Source of the DNA: Sphaerulina vaccinii
Lineage: Eukaryota > Ascomycota > Dothideomycetes > Mycosphaerellales > Mycosphaerellaceae
Assembly: GCA_022570795.1 (NCBI GenBank)
Contig: JAKUDP010000003.1
Location: forward strand, 1 to 64,000
Direction: 5' to 3'
Length of the DNA stretch: 64,000 nt
This document shows, piece by piece, positions 55,003 through 64,000 of the stretch (position 1 is the first letter of the stretch; each line of letters starts with the position of its first letter). The notes under the pieces are model-generated. The model was not told the origin of the DNA. It saw only the letters and a program-made list of their open reading frames with translations, and ran no database searches. The position numbers were made by a program, and so were the translations under genes.

Positions 55003-56358
55003 ATGCCGGCCATCCTCCAGGAGTCGGACATCATCTTCTCATCGGCATCGCACACACTACGCGAAACGCTTGGTGAGCTCAAGAAAAACAATCTCAGTAT
55101 CAAGAACCGCCTCAAATCAATCAGGCAAGACTCCGATTTCGTGTGCTCAGTCTCAGACGCGTACGGACTACCTTTAGTGGCCAATGAACGCTGTGGCAGC
55201 TGGTACATCCCTCCATCAAGGAAAGCCGGAAGCGCGTACTTCAAGTCTACCGATGGGCACTTCGGACAATGGACGCTCTCGCTCAGAAGACTGAATCTAC
55301 AAGTTCTAGACTGCTTGGAACTGCATGGAGGTGCTGTGATTGTCGACTCGACACGAAGAGGCAAGAGTATGCCTGATGCGCTGTCGAAGACTGTACCGAT
55401 CTGGGTCTCATTACTGAACCAGCTGCTGTTCCCGGAGGACCATGACGCTGGCGAGCTAAGGACGCCTCTGGATGTCGTTGGAGAAAGTGAGCATCTGCAA
55501 ATCGAATCGCGACTGCAAGAATGTCTACATGGGCTGAAGGGTCTCAGATTAGATCTGGAAGGCCTAAGAGCAAAGCTTAAAGGCAAGCCTCTGGGGGTAT
55601 GCTGGCAACGACCTGGCGATACACTTCCTGACGACTTATCGCATGACGCGACTGGAAACCTGATCGTACTGTGCACCGCGTCGAATCAAACGAGTAACGA
55701 GACCTCTGCCACGTCGGACTACGTACAGGGAGCAGCAGATGACCCAGAAGCATGGTCGTACGGGCTAGACGCCATCACGTTCTGGCAATATAGCGAAGAA
55801 TTGCTTGCGACGTCTGAGGATGACCTGCCACTTCTGATTATGTCGCTTATGGCAGATGCCCGGACCGGCAGTGCAGTAAGTAGACCCGTGTTGATCAAGC
55901 CGACAAGTCAAATCTGGGTTGGCATGAACAGTGCTGCCGACAGCGTATACCAGGACTTTGACTTCATAGTGTCTTGCACAACTGCGCCGAGCCAGAGTCT
56001 TGCAAGCAAGCTCAAGGAACGCTACATTGTTCTCAACCTACCTGCAGGTAAGAATGGCAGCCGCGTCCTACGCACAGAGTTGCTGAAGCTGGAAGCGCTA
56101 TGCGGACGCTTGAACATGACGAGTAAAGTACTGTTTACTTGCTACACCGCAAAGGATCTTGCTATTGGTGCAGCTTTGGCGCTCCTGTGCACTTGCTTTG
56201 CTCAAGATGGCAAATCTAAACTAGCAGGCGACAGTGCGCTCATGCCTATTAACAAGACGCTCATCAAGCAACGATTGAGCTGGATCATGGTATCAATGCC
56301 TGAGGCAAATCCGAGTCGAGCAACGCTACAGAGCGTCAACTCATACTTGATGGGCTAA
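55003..56358 (+). CDS. RIT1: Initiator tRNA 2'-O-ribosyl phosphate transferase
   Basis: An intronless 451-residue protein. The N-terminal block SIKNRLKSIRQDSDFVCSVS, then LPLVANERCGSWYIPPSRKA, AYFKSTDGHFGQWTLSLRRL and ELHGGAVIVDSTRRGKSMPD are the defining blocks of the RIT1 family. The C-terminal half has VLFTCYTAKDLAIGAALALL and QRLSWIMVSMPEANPSRATL, resembling the protein-phosphatase-like fold noted for the family. It adds phosphoribose to A64 of initiator tRNA-Met, keeping it out of elongation. The length is normal and all blocks are present. Confidence 0.92.
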   Translation: MPAILQESDIIFSSASHTLRETLGELKKNNLSIKNRLKSIRQDSDFVCSVSDAYGLPLVANERCGSWYIPPSRKAGSAYFKSTDGHFGQWTLSLRRLNLQVLDCLELHGGAVIVDSTRRGKSMPDALSKTVPIWVSLLNQLLFPEDHDAGELRTPLDVVGESEHLQIESRLQECLHGLKGLRLDLEGLRAKLKGKPLGVCWQRPGDTLPDDLSHDATGNLIVLCTASNQTSNETSATSDYVQGAADDPEAWSYGLDAITFWQYSEELLATSEDDLPLLIMSLMADARTGSAVSRPVLIKPTSQIWVGMNSAADSVYQDFDFIVSCTTAPSQSLASKLKERYIVLNLPAGKNGSRVLRTELLKLEALCGRLNMTSKVLFTCYTAKDLAIGAALALLCTCFAQDGKSKLAGDSALMPINKTLIKQRLSWIMVSMPEANPSRATLQSVNSYLMG

Positions 56359-56961
56359 GTTTCCGTGTCTGGAAACTTCAAGTCACATCGAGCGAGGATT
56401 CCAACAGTACTGCTTCCAGAACATCGCAAAAGGCACGCGGATAGGACCAACCTCCGTGGACATAATGCGTGAGACCAGGTTCTGTTGACTACAGAGATTT
56501 CGACGCGTGGTCTTACCTGGTCGTGCAGAGTCGCGCTGCAGTAGCCGAATGTTCCGAGTCATCCTGGTATCCACAATAGGGCTGAAAGTCTGACGCAGAA
56601 CAAGAGGCGTCCACGGAAAATTCAACGAGACGCTTCAGTGGGACAGCAAGTAATTGCGCCTGCATGAAGGTACTGCGTTCCCAAACCGTACTCCCAGGTG
56701 GACAGCTTCCTGTCCTGTGCGCTGTGTCAACGTTGCAAAAGCACAAGACGACGTGACGCACGACTCGTGCAAGGTTTGTGGAACGTGCTATGCAGGGGTC
56801 TACCTTCGAGAAACTGGTGTTCATCAGATTTGTACTTTCTCCAGTGCTTCCACCAGACCCGATGTTGCGGAAGGCAATCTTGAGTCTGACGCTCAAGACG
56901 CGCAGATCGTCCTGTCATCTGCAAACAGAGTCTTTTGCTGTCTACCAAGAAAGTCGCCATC
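56359..56961. other. Intergenic stretch, no gene seen
   Basis: Short overlapping frames only. The right end includes the promoter of the amine oxidase gene. Confidence 0.5.
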
Positions 56962-58471
56962 ATGGCAACAGCACTCACAGTACTGACGATATGCGTACTT
57001 GCCGCTGCCAACGCCCTTATCAATGAAGACGAATTCTCAGCAGAGAACACTTTCTACAAAGATGTTGCCATACTTGGAGCCGGCGCGTCTGGCACATTTG
57101 CAGCAGTGCGGCTAAAGGAGGACTACAACTTGAGCATCGTCGCGATCGAGGCAGATGACCGCATGGGAGGGCATGTCAATACATATATCGACCCTAGCAC
57201 TGGACAGTCCATCGACTACGGTGTGCTGCAGTATTGGGACTATGGACCTGCTCGAGACTTCTTCGCACGACTAGGCGTAGAAACTGCAACACCGCCCATG
57301 GACACAAGTACGACTGTATACCTCGATCACAACACAGCGAGGAACCTCTCCGACTATCAGATACCAGCGTTCCCGGACATCCTGAAGTCGGTCGGCATCT
57401 ATGGGAGTGAATCAGAGAAGTGCGATGATATTCTCCTCCCAGGTTACTGGAACCTTCCGTCTGGAGACGCTATACCAGAGGATCTTCTGCTGCCATACAG
57501 ACAGTTCTCGGAGAAGTATGGCATCGACAATATGTATCCTCTTATGCAGTTGATCGCTGGAGTTGGGGTCGGTGGAGTACGAGACATACCTACACTATAT
57601 GTGATGTAAGCGATCATGTATGAATACAGAATTACACGTATTGGTCGCTAACGCCTCGAGTAGGGGGTTCGCATTTGGCAATCCAGCCACGCAGGGACTT
57701 CTGCAACCAACATCGTTCGTGCCGAAGTCTGGATCGAATAGCGAGCTATACGACAAGGCGTATGGCATACTCAAAGATGATGTTCTGCTAAGCAGCTCCA
57801 TCACGGAAGCCGAGCGAGATGATGAGGGCGTACGTTTGGTCGTGCGATATGCAGATGGTACACAAATCCTCATCAAAGCCAGGCAACTTCTGGTCACGGC
57901 GCCTCCGAGCATTACTAATCTCGAATCTATCGCTCTCGATGACCAAGAATCTGCCGTCTTCTACTCTGCTACGCCTCGTCCATTGCAAGTCGGCTTAATC
58001 AAGACGTCTGTCATTCCGAGAAACTTCTCGGCGCAATTTGTCTCACCAGAAGTTGTTCCAAACAACTATTTGGACATGTACAAAGACCTGGACTACGATC
58101 TCAAGATTCAATCGACTTCTCCAGCAGACTTACATCTCTTTCGTGTACTGCTGGAAACGACTTACGAGATGAGTGAAGATGAAGCTAAAGCACTCGTCAC
58201 CGACCATTTGCAGAAACTGGAGGTTGCCGGCACTTTCGAGACTACAAGTGCCTCGGAAATCGATGTGGAGTTCGTAGCTTGGGCGGATCATCAGAGCATT
58301 CTATGGCGACTGCCAGCTGAAGAGATCAAAGCTGGCTTCATTCAGAATCTGTATGCCCTACAAGGACATCGCTCAACGTGGTATACTGGAGGTCTCTGGT
58401 CCACAGACTTCTCCAGCAACGTATGGGCCTTCACAGATACTGTGCTGGAAAGGATGACGAAGGAGCTGTGA
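56962..58471 (+). CDS. Secreted FAD-dependent amine oxidase-like protein
   Basis: Two exons (56,962-57,605 and 57,664-58,471) with a 58-nt intron (GTAAGC, branch CGCTAACGC, TAG) give 483 residues. The frame is open further upstream, but the first ATG (context ATCATGG) is at 56,962 and opens a signal peptide, MATALTVLTICVLAAANA. The dinucleotide-binding fold follows: DVAILGAGASGTFAAVRLKE (GxGxxG near 39-44), then IEADDRMGGHVNTYIDPSTG, the FAD-contact block of flavin amine oxidases. The C-terminal part has HRSTWYTGGLWSTDFSSNVW. The substrate is unknown. The enzyme may release ammonia from amines outside the cell, which fits the transporter and hydrolase genes next to it. It is tail-to-tail with the NCS1 gene. 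Confidence 0.85.
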
Positions 58472-58847
58472 TAGAATTCGCAGATAAAATATCCCAGGAT
58501 CCGCTCGGATCGTGGCCTTTTCGGATTGTGCAAACAGGCAATTATGTCGCTTTCTCTGTTCGCTAACGCATCTTCGCTTCTTGCAGCGGCAGTAACTTAA
58601 GCAGCATACTCGATGCAATTATGTAGAGAGCATCGATTACAAGCCAAGGGGAGGTTAGCGCCGTGTACAGAATCTGAAAGGGTCGCGATCCGAACAGATC
58701 CTGGACTATGTTATGCTGAGCGAGTGACTGGATACACGCAGATGCTATGGGCATAGAGGACTCATTTCTCGTAACGACTGGCTCATGGTATCATCGCACA
58801 TCTCAAGCGAGGGGCATATCTCATTAATCGGCCGTTCCTTCATCAAC
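58472..58847. other. Convergent intergenic stretch
   Basis: This region holds the two 3' ends of the amine oxidase and NCS1 genes. No gene or repeat is seen in it. Confidence 0.5.
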
Positions 58848-60562
58848 TCATGCCTCCAGCTCCTTAATGTCTTCAAGTGGTCCCTTGTGATCCTTGGAGA
58901 TCTGACTTGCTCCCTCTGCAGGCGAAGAATCCTGCCGACGTACACTATAGCTCGTGCTATAGCGATCCTGCTCGATCTCAAGTTCTGTCATCTCTGGATC
59001 ATCCATGGGCCAGATCCACTCCAGGAGCAACGCAAGTACTGCAGCAATCGCAAACCCGACTATGAAGCTCAGGCTGTAGACATGCTTTAGTCCAGTCGCC
59101 ACAGAGAGGTTTGGATTGGCATCGTTGACGAATCCTGGAAAGCTCGGAATGATGGCGACACACCAAACCACCACTGTCCGCCAATTGACTCCGTATGTGT
59201 ACCAGTAGATCGATTTTCTAGATCCAGTATACAAGTCCGGATAGTGCACTCGCCTCTTCTGAATGATGTAATAGTGAGTGCACAGAAGCCCAATCATGGG
59301 ACCAAGGAAGACAGCATAAGCTGACAGCACGGCCAAGAACGTCGAGCCTGATGATAGTTGTTGCCAAGGTTGAGGCAGTACCGAAAAGATCGCAATAGCA
59401 TATGCTCCGCGACGGAGGTTGATGTACTTTGGCAGGACAGCAGCGACGTCGAGCCCGCCAGCGAGGACATTGCCAACGACGTTGATACTAAGTTGCGAGA
59501 CGATGAAGACACATCCGAGGAAAAATGCGCCAGCGCGACCTCGAGCTCCATGTTGGTTCTGGATCTCCATGAACAGCATGGTAGGATCCCAGAGAGCTGT
59601 GCCATGGCCATACTCTGCACTTCTGTCAGTATCGTAGTACATTGCCACTGCTGGGTTCACTTACGTTCTTGTGTCGCAGCTGTCACCAGTACCCCAATAA
59701 TACTAGTAGTGTTACTCGCCAGGAAGAAGGAAATAAGCTGCGACCATGTCACATCTCTCGGTCTCTTCGCAAATCTCGTAAAGTCATTCTGATTCAGTAT
59801 CCCCGCCGAAATACTCCCAATGACTGACATGATCCCAGCAGACATCGTCCAGCCAAGCTCACTGTGCGGAATGCTACCTTTCGCATGCACGATCGCACCC
59901 CAACCTTTGCTTGTACCGATAGCCCAGCCAAGAAGCACAAACAGCGCCAAAGAGATGATCACAGCTGTGTAGTGGAACCACGGCCTGATCTTGTGTGGAC
60001 GGATCCAGATGAACACACAGGTCAACAGGTTGAAGAGAAAGTAGCACATGAACTGTGCACTGGTCAAGCCTAGATCCGCTGGGAGATGGTTCGGAATGCG
60101 GTCTTCCAGGTTGGGCCAGAGACTCCGCAAGCATACGAAGAGCATCTTGCCGCCAAGCACTGCCTGGACGCCATACCAGACTAATGAGAGCAAGATTCGA
60201 TTCAGGATCGGGAAGTAGCTGCCCCACAAGCCCCATACACTTCGAGATACGATTGGAAAGCCGACGTGGGTGGCTGCGCCGGAGACTGAGTTCAAGACAG
60301 CGAAAGATGCTGCGAGCGCGTTGCCAATGATGATGACTAGAATCGCTTGCCAGTATGTGAGACCACTAGCCATCAGAGACGATCCAGTCTGATAGCTGCT
60401 CAAATTCATATTGACCAGGAACCAGAGTTCGATGAACTGAAGTGGACCCCATACTTGTTTCTCAACCGGTACTGGTAGCGTATCTTCATTATACCATCGA
60501 TTGCCTTGTTCGTGTTCTGGTAGTTGGAGCCATTTGTCTATCTTGCGGAGGACCTTCGACAT
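58848..60562 (-). CDS. NCS1-family nucleobase/allantoin/hydantoin transporter
   Basis: Two exons (59,665-60,562 and 58,848-59,614) with a 50-nt intron (GTAAGT...CAG) give 554 residues and about 12 helices. The N-terminus has NEDTLPVPVEKQVWGPLQFI, typical of fungal Fur-type carriers, and GLTYWQAILVIIIGNALAAS. The signature loop GILNQNDFTRFAKRPRDVTW in the seventh or eighth helix region is characteristic of the family. The C-terminal tail is long and acidic. Family members import uracil, uridine, allantoin, cytosine or related compounds with protons; specificity cannot be read reliably. Divergent pairing with a hydantoinase-type enzyme suggests a cyclic ureide or amide as the substrate. Confidence 0.92.
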
Positions 60563-60913
60563 CTTGCGCGTTTCCTGAGGTGGAGCAGCTCAGCTCAGCT
60601 GGCGAAGAGTCTGAGCATGTTCGGGCTATGTGCTGGCGAGTCGCTACTCCTTATCGAGGTCACAAGCTACCATCTGTTGGCCGACGATAAGTCGTCACTG
60701 TAAGGTTCGTCCCATAGCTCGCGGCAGTTGGAGCTGTCGCGTGGGTCGTGCATGGTGTATGCGCATGATCCTGGCACGGCCAACAGCTTTAGCCGCCACT
60801 GCTAACATAGATCTTCGGTTGCGACTTCGACCTCGAGAACATGACAGGGCTGGTCTCCTGTGAACCGAACCAGGCTAAGCAGTGCACAGTAGACTAACTC
60901 CTCAATTGTCAAA
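60563..60913. promoter_or_regulatory. Bidirectional promoter with two opposed GATAAG sites
   Basis: The 351-bp gap between the NCS1 and hydantoinase start codons contains CTTATC at 60,650-60,655 (GATAAG on the minus strand) and GATAAG at 60,686-60,691. Paired GATA sites about 30 bp apart are the usual binding arrangement of AreA/NIT2-type nitrogen regulators. An AGCTCAGCTCAGCT run occurs near 60,586. Confidence 0.55.
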
Positions 60914-63900
60914 ATGGCGACCAGGCGTACGATCAGGATTGGTGTCGACGTCGGCGGGACGAACACCGATTGTGTTATGCTCGACCCAGAAGAAGCAGAT
61001 CAACCACATAGAGGCATTCGCAGTGCTTTCAAGACTCCCACAACCGGGAATGTCACAGATGGCATCACAGCCGCGATCCAAGGCGCGATGGCGAAAGCCG
61101 AAGGCCTCTCACTCGACAACATTGCAGCCGTGATGATCGGCACTACACACTTCATCAATGCAGTTGTCCAAGCAGATTCGACAAGCTTACGCAAAGTCGC
61201 TGTGCTACGCGTTTGTGGGCCGTATACGAAGGAGAATCCGTCATTTCTGGACTTTCCTCCAATACTGAAGAGGATCATGAATGGGCATGTAGCGTACCTA
61301 GATGGAGGTCTTGAGTTCGATGGTCGAGAGATTATGCCGATTGACGAGGACCAAGTGCGGCAGGAATGCAAGCTCATCAAGAGCGAAGGCTTGACAGATA
61401 TTGCTATCTGTGGCGTCTTCTCCCCACTAGACATGGAAGGCCGTCACGAGGCTCGTGTTGGCCAAATAGTCCGAGAAGAGCTACCAGAGACCGACGTCGT
61501 TTTGTCTCGAGATATTGGCCAGCTGGGCTTTCTAGAGCGAGAGAATGCAACGATTCTGAACACTTCGATTCTTAAGTTCGCGCGCAAGACGATCAGAGGT
61601 TTCAAGAAGGCAATGAGTACTCTTGGCCTCACTTGTCCGTTGTTCTTGACTTCCAATGATGGGACGATCATTGATGCTGATGCAGCAGAACGCACGCCTA
61701 TCAAGACTTTCAATTCTGGTCCCACGAATTCAATGACCGGAGCAGCATATCTCAGCGGGCTTGACGCCACGAATGGCAAGAAAATAGATGCACAGGTGAT
61801 AGTTGCTGACATTGGAGGTACGACTTGTGATATATGCGCGCTGCTACCTTCTGGCTTTCCTCGACAAGCTGGAACTTGGGTAGAGATTGGTAATGTGAGG
61901 TGCATGTTCCCTATGCCCGAGGTGCATTCGATTGCTTTGGGTGGTGGAACCAGGATCGAAGAGAATGACGGAAAAGTTGTTGTTGGACCGGAGAGCGTTG
62001 GGAGGAATCTGTTGCAGGAAGCTCTCGTATTTGGTGGCGAGACTCTGACGGCGACTGATGTTGTGGTCGCGTGTGGCAAAGAGCAGATCGGCGATGCCAT
62101 CAGAGTGCAGCATATCTCTCGGGATGTTTTGACACAAGCCAGACTGCGCATGCGAAGGCTCCTCGAGCATGCAATCGATTCGATGAAACTCAGCGCAGAC
62201 GACTGTGTCTGCATCATGGTCGGAGGCGGCAGCATAGTCCAGATGGATGACCTGAAAGGCGTCAAAAGGGTCATCAAACCTCAATGGCACGACTGTGCCA
62301 ACGCTGTTGGGGCTGCCATTGCTAAAGTGTCCGGACAAGTCGATGTTGTCAAAGTCCTTGAGAGTATCAGTGAAGAGGATGCGGTCGCCGAAGTTTGTCA
62401 GGAAGCAAAGCAGAGGGCCATTGCGGCGGGTGCAGATCCAGATCGAGTTCAGATCACAGAGATTGAGAATCTGCCATTGCAGTATGTGCAGATGAGAGCT
62501 GCGCGTTTCATTGTGAAGGCAGCAGGGCCACTGTCGGCGAAGTCTCTGCTGAGGACCGCATCTGTTGCAGATGACGAGTACGAGAATACCGAGACAAATG
62601 AACGTGGAAATGAGCAGCTCCTCCAGAGGATCGAGAAAGATCGTAGCGACTTTGTCATAAGTCCATCAGCGCTGATCAGCATCACAGACTATCAGCCTGA
62701 AGTGGACAAGGACGGCAGATGGTGGATCTCCGAGGTCGACTGCGAGTTCCTGGCTACTGGAGCTTCTGTGCTCGCGTGTGGAGGTGGTGGTCCAGGTTAC
62801 ATGATCTACATGGCCGCTCGTGACGCAGTGCAGAAAGGTGGACGTATGGCTGTCGTCGAGATATCTGCCCTGCCAGACGATACGTGGATCCTAGGTAATA
62901 TTTCATACGGCGCACCCACTGTGACCTTGGAGCGGACACCAAGTGGTACTGAAGGAATCGATGCGACAGACACGATGCTCCAGATGTTCCCAAACATCAA
63001 CATGGGTGCCCAGATCGCACTTGAGATCGGCGGGATGAACGCGATTCGTCCGATGGTAACAGGCTTGCATTATGGAGTGCCGACTGTTGATGGTGATTTC
63101 ATGGGTAGAGCTTACCCTCGAATGTATCTGAAGACGCCATATCTGTACGACTTTGGAGCATTTCCTTGCACCCAGGCAGATGGCAATGGCAACATCGTGA
63201 CTGTGAACAAAGCTGTTAGCATTCCCAAGGCCGAGAAGATTCATCGCAAAGCTGGAAACGAGCTCGGTCTGTTCTCACAGCTTGTGATACCGCCAATGGT
63301 TGTCAAGACAGCCAAGAAGGTAGCTTGTCTGGGAACGACGAGCCTCGCATGGTACATCGGTCGTGCGGTCCATCAAGCCAGGCAGGAGAAACGGGATATT
63401 ATGAAGGCAATAGTGCAGGCAAATCCAAGTGGCAAAGTCTTGTATACTGGCAAGGTTGTTCACGTGCATCGTTTCGTGTCAGTTGGTGGGTATACTGAGG
63501 GCAGCGTGCGCCTCTCGCCCATCAGTAGCGATGAGCGCGAGTACGGCGATGAAGTGTCGTCTGAAGCTCGTGATTTGCATCTTCCATTTCAGAATGAGTA
63601 TCTGATTGCTGAGCTTGTGGATCCTAAGCTGCTCAACTCTGCGCTACACGCTACGCCGGAGAAGCAGAGACAGCCAGACGGCGAAGTGCTTGCCATGGTA
63701 TGTGAAACCTTCGCAGTGACATCCGCATCATGCTGACTTGCTCTTCCAGGTTCCTGACCTCATCTCCTTGTGTGGTTCAGATGGGTACGCATTGGGCACA
63801 CAAGACCTGCGATATGGTGTGCGCGTGAGCGTGGTGGCGTTCACGGCACATCCGCATTGGTATACTCCTCGAGGAATAGAGACTGGTGGTCCGAAGGAGT

Positions 63901-63983
63901 TCGGCTTCGACATGCCATTCCGACCTCTCGGTACAGACTACTATGAGCCAAAGCGTGTCATGGAAGAGTTCCGGCCGATGTGA
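60914..63983 (+). CDS. Hydantoinase/oxoprolinase A - DUF917 fusion enzyme
   Basis: Two exons (60,914-63,697 and 63,750-63,983) with a 52-nt intron (GTATGT, branch TGCTGAC, CAG) give 1,005 residues. Residues 5-190 form the Hydant_A_N domain, starting IRIGVDVGGTNTDCVMLDPE with the phosphate-binding GGTNTD. Residues 200-520 form the hydantoinase_A domain, with IVADIGGTTCDICALLPSGF and VHSIALGGGTRIEENDGKVV. From about 600 a DUF917 domain follows (EFLATGASVLACGGGGPGYM; NMGAQIALEIGGMNAIRPMV). The family hydrolyses cyclic amides such as hydantoins or 5-oxoproline with ATP. The fused DUF917 part is common in fungal versions and its role is unknown. No separate HyuB-type subunit is seen. The gene is divergent from the NCS1 transporter. 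Confidence 0.92.
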
Positions 63984-64000
63984 ACATAGCCGAGCATCGC

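Overview
The window is nuclear DNA of a filamentous ascomycete (Pezizomycotina). Genes carry short GT-AG introns of about 50-75 nt with CTAAC/CTGAC-type branch sites. HET-domain, Zn2Cys6, RAI1, RIT1, ORC2 and small secreted protein genes are present, and a large AT-rich block bears the C-to-T marks of repeat-induced point mutation (RIP). Gene style and RIP suggest a dothideomycete, but that placement is inference and no marker fixes it.

Region 1 (1 to about 14,585) is an AT-rich isochore without intact genes. It holds tandem arrays (about 324 bp, 366 bp, and an array of almost exactly 160 bp), a pair of diverged direct repeats of about 0.95 kb, and on the minus strand (about 6,680-11,860) the ruin of a very large RecQ-type telomere-linked helicase (TLH). 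Composition changes abruptly near 14,585. TLH content plus RIP points to subtelomeric DNA, although no telomere repeat array is visible.

Region 2 (15-39 kb) is ordinary euchromatin: ORC2, a small membrane protein, AP-2 mu, an unknown protein, a MULE-like miniature element, an HPP membrane protein, acireductone dioxygenase, a HET-domain protein, a cytochrome P450 next to a DUF1772 protein, an amino acid permease, a cysteine-rich secreted protein with a related exon beside it, mitochondrial tryptophanyl-tRNA synthetase and TRM6.

Region 3 (39-48 kb) is accessory in character. A 359-bp hAT-type MITE with perfect 19-bp terminal inverted repeats and a perfect 8-bp target duplication splits an exon of a membrane-protein gene. 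A 182-residue secreted protein follows. A 415-bp inverted-repeat element interrupts the zinc-cluster codons of a Zn2Cys6 regulator, which also carries a Cys-to-Arg change and a frameshift. Long stretches here have no convincing gene.

Region 4 (48-64 kb) holds a second amino acid permease, a MmgE/PrpD enzyme, the housekeeping pair RAI1 and RIT1, and a likely nitrogen or nucleobase catabolic group: a secreted FAD amine oxidase, an NCS1 transporter, and a hydantoinase/oxoprolinase-DUF917 fusion enzyme. The last two are divergent across a 351-bp promoter with two opposed GATAAG sites, suggesting GATA-factor (AreA-like) control. Intron-exon models were built by reading splice signals and checking phase; none is supported by transcript data.
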